DNA of 64,000 nucleotides from Girardinichthys multiradiatus (lineage: Eukaryota > Chordata > Actinopteri > Cyprinodontiformes > Goodeidae), in the NCBI RefSeq assembly GCF_021462225.1, contig NC_061813.1:18190442-18254441 (forward strand), written 5' to 3'. Made by a program: the position numbers and the translations under genes. The notes below the pieces were generated by a model, which searched no databases, was not told where the DNA came from, and saw only the letters and a program-made list of their open reading frames with translations. Shown here one piece after another: positions 23,143 through 35,739 of this stretch. Each line of letters starts with the position of its first letter. Within the stretch, counting starts at the first letter, position 1.

Positions 23143-25494
23143 GATTTTTACTCTCCTAACAGCAAACACACATGTCTACAATCACACATACACAAGCCAA
23201 GGTAGAGCTGTCTGTCTGATCAATAGTTTCCTGTGCTGGGGAGGGGTGATGACTGCAGACAGCAGTCAAAGCCCTGAGGACCAGAGGGTGACACCCCTTA
23301 TCAACTGAGCAAGGTGAAATGTCAAACACTGGATCTGGAGCTCTCTCCCTGTCTGCAAATCTCCCTGTCTCTGGCTTTTTCTGTGATGACTCTCTGCTTC
23401 CCAGTTTCTTTCTACAATTCAAATTGTATTTCTTAACCTCTCTCTCTGGATCTCTCTGACTTAATTTCTTTCTTTCTTCCATTCCCTGACACTGAATTTC
23501 ATTTTCTTGTTGTATACATCATTCTCTCTTCCTTTTTCTTAATGTTAATGTGACTTTGCTACTCTGACTCAGTCCATTTTTAAATGCGTAGTGGAGTCTA
23601 TAATAAATTATCCTTGTTTGATTCTGTTATGGCAGGATAATCTCTTTATGTCATCTACTTATTGTTTTTCTCAAGAACTCCTTTGCCACCATTTCCAAAT
23701 GCCCTTTCTCACTTTATCTTTCCTTCAGTTGTTAGTCACAGTTTAACATTGACGGAAATAACACTCTACAGCATAGCATAGCACTGAAATTCAGCGGAGC
23801 ACTGATATAAATACGAATTTGAAAATGGGGACAATGTTTGTGCGGGGGTACAAATGCTAATCTGGTTTCTGAGCACTCTGCATGTCTTACACCCTGTCCA
23901 TTTCCATAGCCCTGAGCTTAATAACAACAGTGTAGGATTAGTGCAGGGTGACTTCACACAATAAAAAAAGAGAAAGAAAGAAAATGCATCTCTTGGGTGC
24001 AAACAATAAGGGCAACTGGCACTAACCTACACTGTTTGAAAGATATTGTTGAAAATAATTTGAGTCACATGTAACAAACGAAATTATACATTTGTTATCA
24101 GATTGCGTAAACTGATCAATATGACTGAGGTAACAATGTTGCAATTCTATCATACATTTTATTTTTGTTGTTGTTTGTTTTGCTATCACACTATCACAAA
24201 CACATTGTCTTATTCTGACCAATGCATAACATGTGATATTAATTCTTCATCTGGCTAAGGGATTATCATCTTCAGATTGGATTTATGATTCTGGAGCTTA
24301 AGCAGGTTTTTTGCAGCCACCATATGTAGAATTATCATTAGAACTATAATCTGCTGCTCTCTAGAGTAAAAAAAAAATAATAAATAAATAACAAAAACAG
24401 AGCAGATAACGATTAACAGTTATTGTAGTTGCTATTTGTGGTTTATGAAAAAACATTATCCTACTTGAAGATAGGTTGTTTTTGCTTGGTCAGCCAGGAG
24501 ATAGTGGCATGAAACATAAAAACAGTGGGATAAACCAACATAAATAAGCAGATGTTATTTGTAAAGATGGCATGGGAGGGGGAAGGATTATGTTATATTC
24601 ATATTTTTATAGATTTTGCCTCTTCACACCAAATTTCCAGTATTTGATCAACTCTCAGGTTTTTGAGGCAGGTTAAAAACTTGTTAAAAACTCCAGAGTT
24701 ATTATGTAACAGTCTTTCATATCTTTTACAGCTCTAAATGTTTGTGGAAAACAGATAAACACTTATCTCGCATTTTCCATTTTTCTACACTACATCAGAA
24801 GTAGATGCTGAGTAGAAGAGTCCTTTTCAATTACTAGACAAGCCACTGTTGGCAAGCTTCCACAACAAGAACTATATCTGATATATATGAAACACATGTT
24901 TCTATACAATTTATGAGATCATTAAGTGCAATAAATTATGTGTGCAACGTTTTTTATTCAAATAGGATCTAAATATGACTTCCAGCAACATATCTTGATC
25001 AGTGGCCTCAGCATAATATCTAATTAATTAATAATGTAAGCATAAGATCCGAAACTGTTATTTGATTGGATCGGGCTCACACCAAACCCAAACTGGGTTA
25101 TAATTTGGTTTCATCTAAATGTAAGTTGCACAACACAGTCTTGGTAAGATGATCACACTCTAATATTTTTCATAAATCGGTACAGCTGTATGAGACTAAA
25201 AGTAGAACAGAATTTTAACAATACAAGAGACCTCAAAACTCAAACCAGAGTCGATGACTTGTCTTATCCCCTTCATCTGCACCTCCTGTCTGAGAGGGAT
25301 TTAATAAGTAAAATCAATACAAGATCAAGGCTTTTCCCCCGAATTTACCCTTCCAATCTACTTAAAGGCAGGAACACCTGTTCCTAATTTTCCATGCAAC
25401 GTGAGCACATCATTACTGATTCATTCTCCCCACCATCTTCTCTCTGTGATAAGTCATCTCCGTCATTCCCCCCTCCTCTCCCTCTGTTACTCCC

Positions 25495-25665
25495 CCAGGC
25501 TTCACCATCTCTAATCAAGGCCTAATGAGCCTAATTGGTCGTTAAAACTTGCCAGAGTATGACACAGTCGTACTACAGCATCTGCCATATGGTCGGGGTT
25601 GGCCTGAGGCCCCCAAGCTGCCAACTGTTCCCCCTGTCAATGGCTGACAGCAGCTAGGATGGGAG
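25495..25665. promoter_or_regulatory. Candidate conserved non-coding element with three phased TAAT sites
   Basis: TAAT cores occur at 25512, 25523 and 25532, spaced 11 and 9 bp, about one helical turn, and followed by GTTAAAAC. The block continues into non-repetitive sequence of mixed composition (GACACAGTCGTACTACAGC, CATCTGCCATATGGTC), unlike its flanks and unlike any repeat I recognise. This resembles homeodomain-bound developmental enhancers. It is inference from appearance only. Confidence 0.3.
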
Positions 25666-26404
25666 TTTCTCTCCTGTTGATGATTCAGCAGTCAAAAAAG
25701 CAGTGAATAGAGGCGAAGACAAGAAGTTGAACTGTGTTTGCATTTTGATGACTGCCTGACCAAGTGTGACTCTTAGGTTTGGGGAAAAAAAATTGATTTT
25801 GTTGGCTTCTTGTGAAATAAATGTTTCTGCAAACTGGAATGCATTTTTATCACCAACAGAGCTATTTAATACATGGATTGATGAATTTGGTGCTGTCATT
25901 TTAACTAATCATCATGCATTACAAAAATTGTCACTTTGAATCATTGCAACAGAAGCTTGAGTTGTTCTTCTTACAAGCTGCGTAAAACAAAGGTATTGAA
26001 TTTGTAGTGAAATCAGAAAAGTTTTAGAAATAGAAGCCATTAAATGAATTGAACTGATGCATAAGATCTAGTGATATATCACAACAAATTCATGTTTATG
26101 AAACATTTAAAAAAAATTCTAAAATTTGTACATAGATATTTGATCCACCTTAGAAATTTACTCTAAGACCTACCGTATTATGTCCACCTTTGCTCCAGAC
26201 CAGTAAAAAAAGAGGTAATTATATATTTTATAGTATTTAGACACCCTTTTGCCACATATATGAGCTGCAACCATAATGTGTTGATTTCACTATGTTGCAT
26301 GCCCTTCTAATTCATTTACTTCTATAAACTTAGAGCTCTGAGGCCTCCTGCCCTCAGTCAATTTACTTCTGACCTTATGACCCATGTACTGGTAGCTTGG
26401 CTCT

Positions 26405-26460
26405 TGCCAATGTGTGTGTATGCATGCATGTGTGTGAGTGTGTGTGTGTCTGTGAGTAAA
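26405..26460 (+). repeat. Imperfect (TG)n tract
   Basis: TG units interrupted by CA and AG steps; a similar imperfect tract follows at 26564-26616. Confidence 0.8.
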
Positions 26461-27318
26461 AAACGTTAAGCATATTTTACCAAAACAAGGAAGTCCACCA
26501 TCTAACAAGAACATGTTATGTACATTATGTGTTGGCAGTTTCAGTGCTAGTGGGGTTTGAAGTGTGCCTGAATGTGTTTGTGTGTGTATGTGTCTCTGTA
26601 TGTGTCAGAGAGTGTGTTGCAGTCAAGTTTTAAATGATGTATTGTCTGAATGTCCAAAGTTGTTCCTCTGTTCCTTCCTGGTCAACAGAATGTGTTCTTC
26701 AATCAGTCTTGAAAAGAAACCACTACAGGTTTATGTAACTTTACACACAGCTAAGACTCAACTGATTTCAAGTATGAGCAAGTTATCATTATTTGTCTGC
26801 TGTAAACAAAGGTCCAGAACTTTTGAATTAACTGCCAGCTTCAGGAATTCATAATTGATGCATGCCATATTTCCTCCAAGAAAAAATGGTATCCAGTGAA
26901 AATCCTCCTTTTTGTTAATCACAAACAATTAATAATTAATGTCCAGCCCCAAATATACATCCATCATTTTAATCTCAATGCTAAAGGGGAGAATTTTTAT
27001 CATTTCTATCTAATTAGTCCAATGACATAATTATGTGGCATTTTTTTTTCATATTTCCTTGCACTACACTCAGTGACATATTATCCTACTAGACTGGTAA
27101 TATTTAATTTTATTGTTATTTCCTACCTTGGATCAGTTCAGTGTGCTGTTAAACAGGGTACGCATGCAAAGAAAAAAATAAATTTAAAAAATTTAAAAAA
27201 CCTGCTAAGTTTTAACCAATCAGAAAATATTTTGATTTTACTCCACAAAGGAAGTATGTAAGGATGTAATGTGGTAACCTTAGAATGTGTAATGGAACAT
27301 GAACTTGTAATTTTGATA

Positions 27319-27745
27319 CACACTCACTGCACACTTTACTAGGTACAACTCATTAGTACCATTTTGGACCTTTTTTGGCCTTTAGAACAGCTTTAATTGT
27401 TCATGGCATAAACTCAACAAAGTGTTGGAAACATTCCTCAGAGATTTTGGACAATATTAACACAATAACACATGCTGCAGATTTATCAGCTGCACATCTC
27501 CCATTTAAGCATATCCCAAAGGTGCTCTATTACACTGAGATTTGTTGACTGTGGAGACCATTGGAATGCAGTTGCATGTCATATAATGCTGGAGAAACGA
27601 GTTTGCTTGGTTTGAACTTCAGCAAGTTGTGTTTATAACATCCACATGCTAGAATGCATTGTGTCTTTGCCTTATGATTTTTAAGGTTCACTATTTGTGT
27701 CCACAAGTAATTAACCAGGTGTACCAACAAATGGCTAGTGAATGT
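27319..27745 (-). mobile_element. Deletion derivative of a Tc1-like transposon (TTTATTAGGTACAC-type ends)
   Basis: The left end (CACACTCACTGCACACTTTA, continuing CTAGGTACAAC) and right end (AGGTGTACCAACAAATGGCT, continuing AGTGAATGT) are decayed inverted repeats of a well-known fish Tc1 family. A TA precedes the left end at 27317-27318. Between them, on the minus strand, remain the end of a transposase (27340-27560, including a CCCAAAGGTGCTCTATTACA block that encodes the E-P-L-W neighbourhood) and the 5' leader (ATGCTAGAATGCATTG). The middle of the gene is missing. Non-functional. Confidence 0.75.
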
Positions 27746-29093
27746 TCTTGATATGTCAAGCTAGCAATTTATCAGTGCCCCTTTTATTTTTCTATGAAAT
27801 CCACAGTAAACGCTAGACATTTCAACATAAGATAATTCCTAGAGGGGAGAAATGTGAGGGTGGCATATGAACATCTACAAAAAAAGAAGAACAATGCAGA
27901 AATTGTAATGAGAATAAATTGATGCTTTGTTGACCTCCATAGACCTAATAGAGAAGGGTTGAGCAGATGTATTTTGGAGAGATTCATTATCATTAAAGAA
28001 GTGACAAATAACACTGATAATGTCTGTTAATACATGATTGTCATCCCAAGCAATTGAAATAAGTAAAAGCAAATGTGGTCCTTACTATAGCCTTAACTAT
28101 TAATGGGGTGCCACGTTTTGCCTTACATGAACTCTGTATTGTGCATCACATGCATTTGGGTGAATGAAGACCTGCTGAATACAATGTATTCTGATTCTTC
28201 TTTTTGGAAGTCAAACATTAATATGAGTGTATCAAAACAAGACGCTTAGGTGTGAATCAATGCAACAGAGCTCTTCTGCCTATCACTGTTAATAACATAG
28301 ACTCCTTTTAATTCAAAGGAGAGGCAAGTAGAAATATGGAAAAAGTTAAATCCAGAAAAGTTAAACCCCATTTTTGTATGCAAAGCAGGTATGCCCTGCT
28401 TTACTAGGAATTTGCGCCATAGGCTTACCCTATGTGCTTACCCTATGTGCTTACCCTATGTGCTTACCCTATGTGCTTACCCTGCTACATCTTTACTTTT
28501 TAAAGCTGTCAGTCTTTTGGTTTTTCTTTTCACTCATTAACAATAGATGGCGTTAACAGGGACTTGTTTGTTCCCGTCTCATTAGCTGGACTACTTACGT
28601 TTCTTAAAGCTGCAAAATTCAGTGTGTATGAGTGAAGCAGGTTTTGTGAAGCACATACAATATATTTAAATATGTCATACTGATCATTATAAGTATAAAT
28701 AGAAAATCCAGGGTGTGTCCACGTTTAGGCCTTTAAAATCTCTTTGAACCAAATCCTTTCACTAATGTTAGCCTAATTTTACGATAAGATTTAAACCACC
28801 TAATTCTGGCTCAAATCTGTGATTCACATGTCAAACACTGAAAAATCTGATTTATCGTTTTCATTAAATGCAGAACTAAGCTCAGACATACCGCAATTAT
28901 TAGTATATAAACATAACTGAAAAATCATTTACTGTAATTTTTACTGAGAACTCACATAACTGAGGAAAAAAAACAAACAAACAAAAAAAAACCCACAGGT
29001 CAAGGTTAGGGACATAGGTTTAAATGCATAGTCATCTTAATTCCTGGATTTGCTAATTCCATTTGCTAATAAACTAATTCCATCAAAGAACTT
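27746..29093. other. Non-coding stretch without a recognised gene
   Basis: Holds the minisatellite at 28423-28486 and A-rich DNA near 28960-28990. Nothing else is recognised. Confidence 0.5.
28423..28486 (+). repeat. 13-bp minisatellite
   Basis: The unit GCTTACCCTATGT is repeated four times in perfect register (starting 28423, 28436, 28449 and 28462) with a partial fifth unit. Confidence 0.95.
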
Positions 29094-29098
29094 GGTGC

Positions 29099-29862
29099 CG
29101 TCATTATTTACGCAGTAGATCTGACCCACATACAGAGAACACTCCAGAGAACAGAATCTGTTTAGAATGTTTATTGAGCGAGAGATAATCAGGAACGTGA
29201 AAGGAGGATTCTCCAACTGTACGGAATAAAAGGGAAAATAACTGGTGAGAACAAGGAACTAAATGACACTGAGCTAAAGATGAAGAATTATTATAATCAA
29301 GAGAACAGCTAGATATATGTGGTCAGATTGCCAGGGGTTGAGGGATTCGAGATTCTACGAGCTTTGAGCAATCTGGAGTGAGTTCAGTTAGCAGGTGCTT
29401 GTGTTGGAGGGCGGACAGGGTACGCTTATGTCTAGGTCCAGGAGACGGAGGAAGCAGGAAAAACTGCCAGCTTGGTGTGAGCCCAGACAAAAACAGCAGT
29501 AGGAAACAAAGTCCTCAGAAACATAGTTAGTCTTGATCATCCAGAAAAACTTCCGGATGCGTAGTCAAAGTTCAGTGACATAAATCCAGGGTTTAGGTTT
29601 CGTAGTCTGCGAAAGAACATAAACAAAGTTATATGAGGTCAAAGAACAAAGCATAGACTTAAGTTTTGGCTTAAGCTGTTACCACTGAGGGCAGAAACAC
29701 TCTGGCATCAAAGCACTGGCAGCCTCCTGCTTAAGTACTCCTCCAAGTAATCAGTGGAATAAGTCGCACCTGTCACCCAGCACACCTGAGAACTCCAGCA
29801 CCATCTGAAACACTGAAACACATGTAGCAGCACAAAACACAAACACAACCCAGATCCCAACA
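29099..29862 (-). mobile_element. Solo LTR of a gypsy-like retrotransposon
   Basis: On the minus strand the unit starts TGTTGGGATCTGGG (at 29862) and ends AATAATGACG (at 29099), where the expected final TGACA appears mutated to TGACG. A 5-bp duplication GGTGC lies at 29094-29098 and 29863-29867. Within it on the minus strand are a TACTTAAG promoter-like box (about 29730) and AATAAA (about 29172), the layout of an LTR. It shares the CTGACCCACAT block and the CCTGCTTAAGTAC block with the LTR at 63134-63921, so the two are related. No internal gag/pol sequence adjoins it. The superfamily is inferred from duplication length and layout. Confidence 0.72.
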
Positions 29863-29867
29863 GGTGC

Positions 29868-31720
29868 ATATTTCTGCAGAATAATTGTTCTTTATAATGT
29901 AATGCAAAGTGGTCCATTCTAAATATGCCTCACTTTTTAATTACTTATATAAATAAATAAATAAATATATTTTTTCATGTTTGGTCATGTTATTTTAATT
30001 AGTTTCCCTAAACTTATCATCTACTTAATTTTCATAGAACTATACAAGCAGTTGTGAGTCTCTGGTGGTTTTTTCCAGCATGACTGCAATAAGCTGTTAC
30101 TTTAACCATGATAATGGTAACATTGGAGAAAATAATTTTTTTGCATCTGTGACTTAAAAATCTGGTATTTGAACTGATAATTTTCCAGATCCGATTGAAC
30201 AATACAAGCTAACTGAAAATAAATCCAAAGAAAAAAAAAGAAATCAGCCTAATGGCTCCTTCACAATTTAAAAAAAACAAACAAAAAAAACTGTCCCCAG
30301 TCTATTTTTCCAACTGATGTCTTCATCAATGATCATTCAAGTTTCACACAGACTGTGGCTGATTTCCCTGTCAGTACATATAACCTGATTGAAAGCAACC
30401 AGCACTTGTCAATACGACATGCTTGTATTTGCCTGTGTCCTGCCTGCCTCCAACCCAGCTGATTATTGAAGACCTCTCATAGTAGTATTGAGCTGCTGTC
30501 CCCACTCTTGTTACCTAGCTGATAGTTTCATTGTTTAAATGCAGATGGAGGTGGGCTATTGAGAAAGCCAGACACTCTGCCCTAATGGTAAACAAACAAT
30601 CTGAGTCCTGTGCAGAAAGGAAAGTAAAGTCAATACAGTTGATTAATACACATTATGGACATCACAATCCATATTTTCCACAGGCCACACTCTCTGTGAT
30701 CATCTCATGAAAGTTCTGAAAGATTGATGAAATGTTTCACATTGTGAAGGTGATGAGTGATATACTTGAAAAACAATAATTGATTTAGCATCATGTCTCT
30801 TGATTTGTTACATTTTATGGAGCTGCTGTATTCATCCTTTAATTACTGTGCATAAGATGCACTGTCTTTTGATTTAACAGTGGATTAAAGTAGCAAATTG
30901 GCCGCTTAAATTTCAATAAGTGATTTTTATGATTAAGTAAACAAAACAATGTGTGATACAAAATATAAATAAAAAGAAACCATTTTTACATCCATTTGCT
31001 ATAAATATATAAAATATGCTATATGTAACTGCAGCCATCATTAAATTATTTGACAACTCTGATGGTGTTGCATGTCCTCGATAATATAACTTTAACTAGA
31101 AGATAAGGAATTTTTGGAGATTATTCTACTTTCCTGGCACAATATGATGTCTATCTTGTCAGGATCTTCCCAAGGCCTTTAGCACATGAGACTCCTGCTC
31201 CCAGTCATCTCCATCCAAGACCTTATCATTCACTGTGCAAGCTAATCATTCATTTGCTTCCACTCAAGTTGCCCTCATGAGCTATTTGGCCTTTTAATTG
31301 TAATACAACCATTTATTTAACTAATTTGATCTCTGCAGGGTTTCTTGTTCTGAAATTAAAGATGCTAGCTTTAGCAAATGTAGACATGACTTTGTAAATT
31401 TGAAAATAATAATGCATTGAAAAGCATCTGCACTCAGTTATATGACTTAGAGCATCAAGTTTCAGTTTTATGCTTGTGACTGCAGATGTTCATACATTAT
31501 AGTTTGTCTGTGTTCCATAATGCTTTGACGAGAAATATTAAATATGCCTTTCTAACTTACCACATTAAAACTTCCATTGTTTTCTCTCTTTTTCATGTAG
31601 GTCTTTTTGTGTCATGTTTTACATTTATTTATTCTTTCTGTTTTTTATATTTTTGACAGTATAGCTTGTCCCTAGATATGTCTGGAAAAAAATAAAACCC
31701 ACCCTACAATTATTAAGTCG
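29868..31720. other. Non-coding stretch without a recognised gene
   Basis: AT-rich DNA with A-runs near 30225-30290. No repeat body, coding exon or structural element is recognised. Confidence 0.5.
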
Positions 31721-32147
31721 TGTAGGTTGTTTGCAGGACCCAAGACAGACAAGAACTCGGGAGCAGCATGGCGAGTAGAATGATTTAATAATACATGAAA
31801 CAACAAACTTACAGTGGAAACACAAGGAGAAACAGGACACAGAGCATGGGAAGAGTATCAGGCGATATAACGGAGGGAATCCAGCAATGAGTAATGACAG
31901 CCAGAGAGCTTAAATACTGAGGGAAGTGTGGAGAAAGGCATGGAATGCAGGTGTGAGCAAACAGGATACGTGAAACGGCTGAGGAGTGTGAAAACAGGAA
32001 GCTGAGGGGAGGAGACAAGGACCACAAGGGTTGAACAGAGGTACACAGAAACAGTGGGGAGAATTTAACAGAGACAGAAAAGAATGAACTAAAATAACAA
32101 CAACTAGAAACATAGAAAAGGGATAAAAAAAGAAAAAAAAAATTCCA
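31721..32147 (-). mobile_element. Candidate solo LTR of a second family
   Basis: On the minus strand the sequence has LTR-like order. A C/T-rich start is followed by TATTTAAG (about 31912-31919), then an ATTAAA polyadenylation-type signal (about 31780), and it finishes GGGTCCTGCAAACAACCTAC plus A, i.e. TG on the plus strand at 31721. The right-hand boundary (about 32147, after an A-run) and any target duplication are not resolved. It differs in sequence from the two other LTRs. Confidence 0.5.
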
Positions 32148-32938
32148 GGATGATCATAGCAATGGTGAGCTAAAATAATGTCGAAAATGTGGAAAAAAAG
32201 ATTTTTTTAAATAAAAATGCATTCCATCAAAGTTATTCCAGCGCTAGAAGAAATGAGTACTAGCAGTTTTGTAAAAAACAAATAGGCTAAAATCAGTTAA
32301 ATTTTGTTTCAGCCAGAGAGCCAGCATGGTCTCTCACACTGTTTTATCCTACCCTTATTATTATTCTGAATTCCTGCAGATAATTACAGATTTGTGCAGT
32401 TTCTCTGCAGAAATATGAAGATAAACTGTCTGACTATAAATTTTTCTCATTATTATATCGGCAAACTGAGGTCCTATTATCACCGGTTAAATATATAAAG
32501 ACTGTACAATGAAGGCCTTTTTTATAATGCAATTCTGGCAACAGATTTACATTTTTTACCAGTCCTGTTCCAGTCCAAGCTGGATTTATTATCCCATATA
32601 GCAACATTAACATAGCTGTGAGGAGTTATAACTAAAGCTAGAAACTACATTTATAAATTCAGCTAAAACAGTATTTGTTAAATGAGTTCTATGCAGTTAA
32701 TTGACTTACAAGTTACTATGCAACAACCAGTATTAAAACGTATTGCAGAACGACTAGCTGTCATGACTGTGGAATTCCCAAACTAGTTTTGTATCAATTC
32801 ATATAATCAACATTTTTATTGATTTTGGTTAAAATTAAGCAAGTTAAAACATACAGCTTATTCAGAAGCTCTAAAGAGCTCAAACAGTTTTATTGGTTGG
32901 TGTTCTCCATGAAAACAGCTCTAATCTTTAATAAAATG
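32148..32938. other. Non-coding stretch without a recognised gene
   Basis: AT-rich sequence with no recognised repeat or exon. Confidence 0.5.
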
Positions 32939-33050
32939 GTAAAACAGACTAAACTTATTTAGTATCTTTCCAGTTATACTGACCACTCAAAACACTTTAC
33001 ACTAGAGCCACCTTCTACCAATCACACTCACATTCAAAGACCGATACATA

Positions 33051-34319
33051 CAGGAGTTGGACAATGAAACTGAAACAACTGTCATTGTAGTGTGGGAGGT
33101 TTCATGGCTAAATTGAACCAGCCTGGTAGCCAGTCTTCATTGATTGTACATTGCACCAGTAAGAGCAGAGTGTGAAGGTTCAATTAGCAGGGTAAGAGCA
33201 CAGTTTTGCTCAAAATATTGAAATGCACACAACATTATGAGTGACATACCAGAGTTCAAACAGGACAAATTGTTGGTGCACGTCTTCCTGGCGCATCTGT
33301 GACCGAGACAGCAAGTCTTTGTGATGTATCAAGAGCCACGGTATCCAGGGTAATGTCAGCATACCACCCAGAAGGATGAACCACATCCAACAGGATTAAC
33401 TGTGGACGCAAGAGGAAGCTGTCTGAAAGGGATGTTCGGGTGCTAACCCGGATTGTATCCAAAAAACATAAAACCACGGCTGCCCAAATCACAGCAGAAT
33501 TAAATGTGTACCTCAACTCTCCTGTTTCCACCAGAACTGTCCGTCGGGAGCTCCACAGGGTCAATATACACGGCCGGGCTGCTATAGCCAAACCTTTGGT
33601 CACTCATGCCAATGCCAAACGTCAGTTTCAATGGTGCAAGGAGCGCAAATCTTGGGCTGTGGACAATGTGAAACATGTATTGTTCTCTGATGAGTCCACC
33701 TTTACTGTTTTCCCCACATCCGGGAGAGTTACGGTGTGGAGAAGCCCCAAAGAAGCGTACCACCCAGACTGTTGCATGGCCAGAGTGAAGCCTGGGGGTG
33801 GATCAGTGATGGTTTGGGATGCCATATCATGGTATTCCCTTGGCCCAATACCTGTGCTAGATGGGCGCGTCACTGCCAAGGACTACCGAACCATTCTTGA
33901 GGACCATGTGCATCCAATGGTTCAAACATTGTATCTTGAAAGCAGTGCCGTGTATCAGGATGACAATGCACCAATACACACAGCAAGACTGGTGAAAGAT
34001 TGGTTTGATGAACATGAAAGTGAAGTTGAACATCTCCCATGGCCTGCACAGTAACCAGATCTAAATATTATTGAGCCACATTGGGGTGTTTTAGAGGAGC
34101 GAGTCAGGAAACGTTTTCCTCCACTTGTATCACGTAGTGACCTGGTCACTATCCTGCAAGAAGAATGGCTTAAAATCCCTCTGACCACTGTGCAGGACTT
34201 GTATATGTCATTCCCAAGAGGAATTGACGCTGTATTGGCCGCAAAAGGAGGCCCTACATCATACTAATAAATTATTGTGGTCTAAAACCAGGTGTTTCAG
34301 TTTCATTGTCCAACCCCTG
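33051..34319 (+). mobile_element. Tc1-like DNA transposon, DD36E spacing, copy 2
   Basis: A 1,269-bp copy of the family at 635-1900. The terminal repeats are 33051-33081 and 34289-34319, with two mismatches between them (both in the left repeat), and TA flanks at 33049-33050 and 34320-34321. The transposase frame runs 33237-34267. The copy is inserted inside a tRNA-derived SINE. Its lesions are not those of copy 1, so the two copies decayed independently after insertion. Confidence 0.95.
33237..34267 (+). pseudogene. Tc1-like transposase with one frameshift and two nonsense codons
   Basis: Same enzyme family as 821-1848. The shared start is ATG 33237. One base is missing near 33260-33264 relative to copy 1 (AAACAGG versus AAAAGAGG), which shifts the remainder. 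A CGA has become TGA at 33377-33379, and a TCA has become TAA at 34052-34054, just before the DLNIIEP segment that holds the catalytic Glu. From about 33440 to 34051 the frame is open and includes the linker, the LFSDEST Asp and the YQDDNAP Asp. After the second stop the frame continues to the normal TAA at 34265-34267 with the WLKIPLTTVQDLY tail lost from copy 1. Not functional. Confidence 0.92.
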
Positions 34320-34435
34320 TAGATTGGTAGGCAACTTGAGGTCAAGTGGCACATCAACATGTGGCAGGAGGAAACTGGAATCAAACCCACAACTTTCAGA
34401 TTGCAAGATGACTATTCTTCCCACTGTGCCAAAAT

Positions 34436-35739
34436 ACATTATTTGCTCTGCCCCAGGAAAGAACTGTGAGATAACACTGATTTTACAATGTCAAGGTTGG
34501 TGCTTCGGCAGCAGAAGCAGAAAAAATCTCACCCTCAGCAAGCACTGGCCCCAGGTTACTGCTGGAACTACTTTGGTTGAAATAAATATCTAGCCATGTT
34601 CAAAGTAAATGTGAATGGTTGAAGCAGCAATGTCATCTGTGAAGTATGTATTGAAACATAGACTTGTCTTGTTCACCTTGAAGAGGCCGAGTACATGCTG
34701 ACCCATACATCAAGACACATCCTTTGATTGAACTCAAAAGAGTGACTGGGACTGAAATACTGAAACTGAAAAAAAAATGCTGATGTGCCAGTAACTTAAA
34801 GTTTTACTCTCAAAACTCAGAAAAAAAACATATAGTGTATATATATTGTTTTGATTTAAGGAATACAAAGTTGTTGTTGGAGATTGTTGCCATTAGGCCT
34901 ATTATTACACTGTTATAATTTAGGCCACTGGAAATCTCTAATTCCACCTTGTGGTTTGTGTCAAATTTCTCATTAAATATGAAACAGAACGTTTGCTTAA
35001 AACAAGTTAAAAATGTAATAAGTATTGAACCAACTAAAATGCGGCAACTTTGCATTAGGCATTGCATTTCATATTTCAAAACTATTTACTGCTTGACTTT
35101 TGCTCTGCTTTTTATGTATTTGTCTTCCAAACAATAACTGCCAAACCATTAAATTACTTCATAAGATATGTTGAAATTCAGAGACCAGCATTTCAATGTA
35201 TTCAGATGTCTAAAGTGTCAACATTGAAAAAACAAAATGGCCTCATCAATTTGGGGACGTTCATTTTCTTATGATAATGCTGGGCGTTTCTGGAATAAAA
35301 TGTGAATCACAATTTTCTCTAATAAAACAAATATATATATATATATATCTTCTGTACTTTAGACATTTGATATTGGATAACTTATATGAATTATTTATAA
35401 ATAATAGAATGTGAAGAATGTACACATAATATAATTTTTTTATTTTCTTTATTACAACAGCAGCATGCTGCAATGCACTGCCTGTGCTGGCATCTTTGTC
35501 TCAGCAGACATTTGGTGCACAGATGCCATAATGTTACCTGACCACTACAGGATGTTTTTATACACATTATAGTAACTCAAGTGTTCCTTCAGCCATACTA
35601 TGTGCTCCTTTCATGGTGCTTCTTATGAGCAACATGAACTTTATTCTGTGTCAATATTATACTTCTAAAGCAGCAGAAGGTGCTGCCTTATTGTTTTATA
35701 CTCCATCCATTCACCTTTAACCGCTTCTTTAAGATCGGG
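34436..35739. other. Non-coding stretch without a recognised gene
   Basis: Contains a short (AT)n run at 35331-35347. No recognised coding sequence or element body. Confidence 0.5.

Larger units (their letters stand above)
15522..27318. other. Long non-coding stretch without a recognised gene
   Basis: About 11.8 kb with no transposon body of useful size and no credible coding exon. It includes C/T-rich low-complexity DNA at 16540-16740, a possible repeat tail at 17696-17790, a 16-bp palindrome TAAAGCTGCAGCTTTA at 18785-18800, a decayed MITE-like piece at 21966-22090, microsatellites at 23105 and 26405, and a candidate conserved block near 25500. Frames longer than 60 codons here have no domain or splice support. 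Confidence 0.5.
32939..34435 (-). repeat. tRNA-derived SINE interrupted by the Tc1 copy
   Basis: Two pieces flank the transposon: 34321-34435 and 32939-33050. Read on the minus strand, the first has a tRNA-like head with CAATCTGAAAGTTGTGGGTT followed by TGATTCC (a B box one base from GGTTCGANTCC) and a CCACATGTTGATGTG block. The second continues with AAAGTGTTTTGAGTGGTCAG and TATAACTGGAAAG. Together they match a common fish SINE in order and orientation. The Tc1 element therefore inserted into an existing SINE. Confidence 0.7.

Noticed and set aside
28423..28486. CRISPR-like or telomere-like array
   Set aside because: Units are contiguous 13-mers without spacers, and CTTACCC is not the vertebrate telomere repeat in register.
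29099..32147. A single LTR retrotransposon bounded by the 29.1 kb and 31.7 kb LTR-like units
   Set aside because: The two units differ in sequence, the first has its own target duplication, and no gag/pol sequence lies between them.
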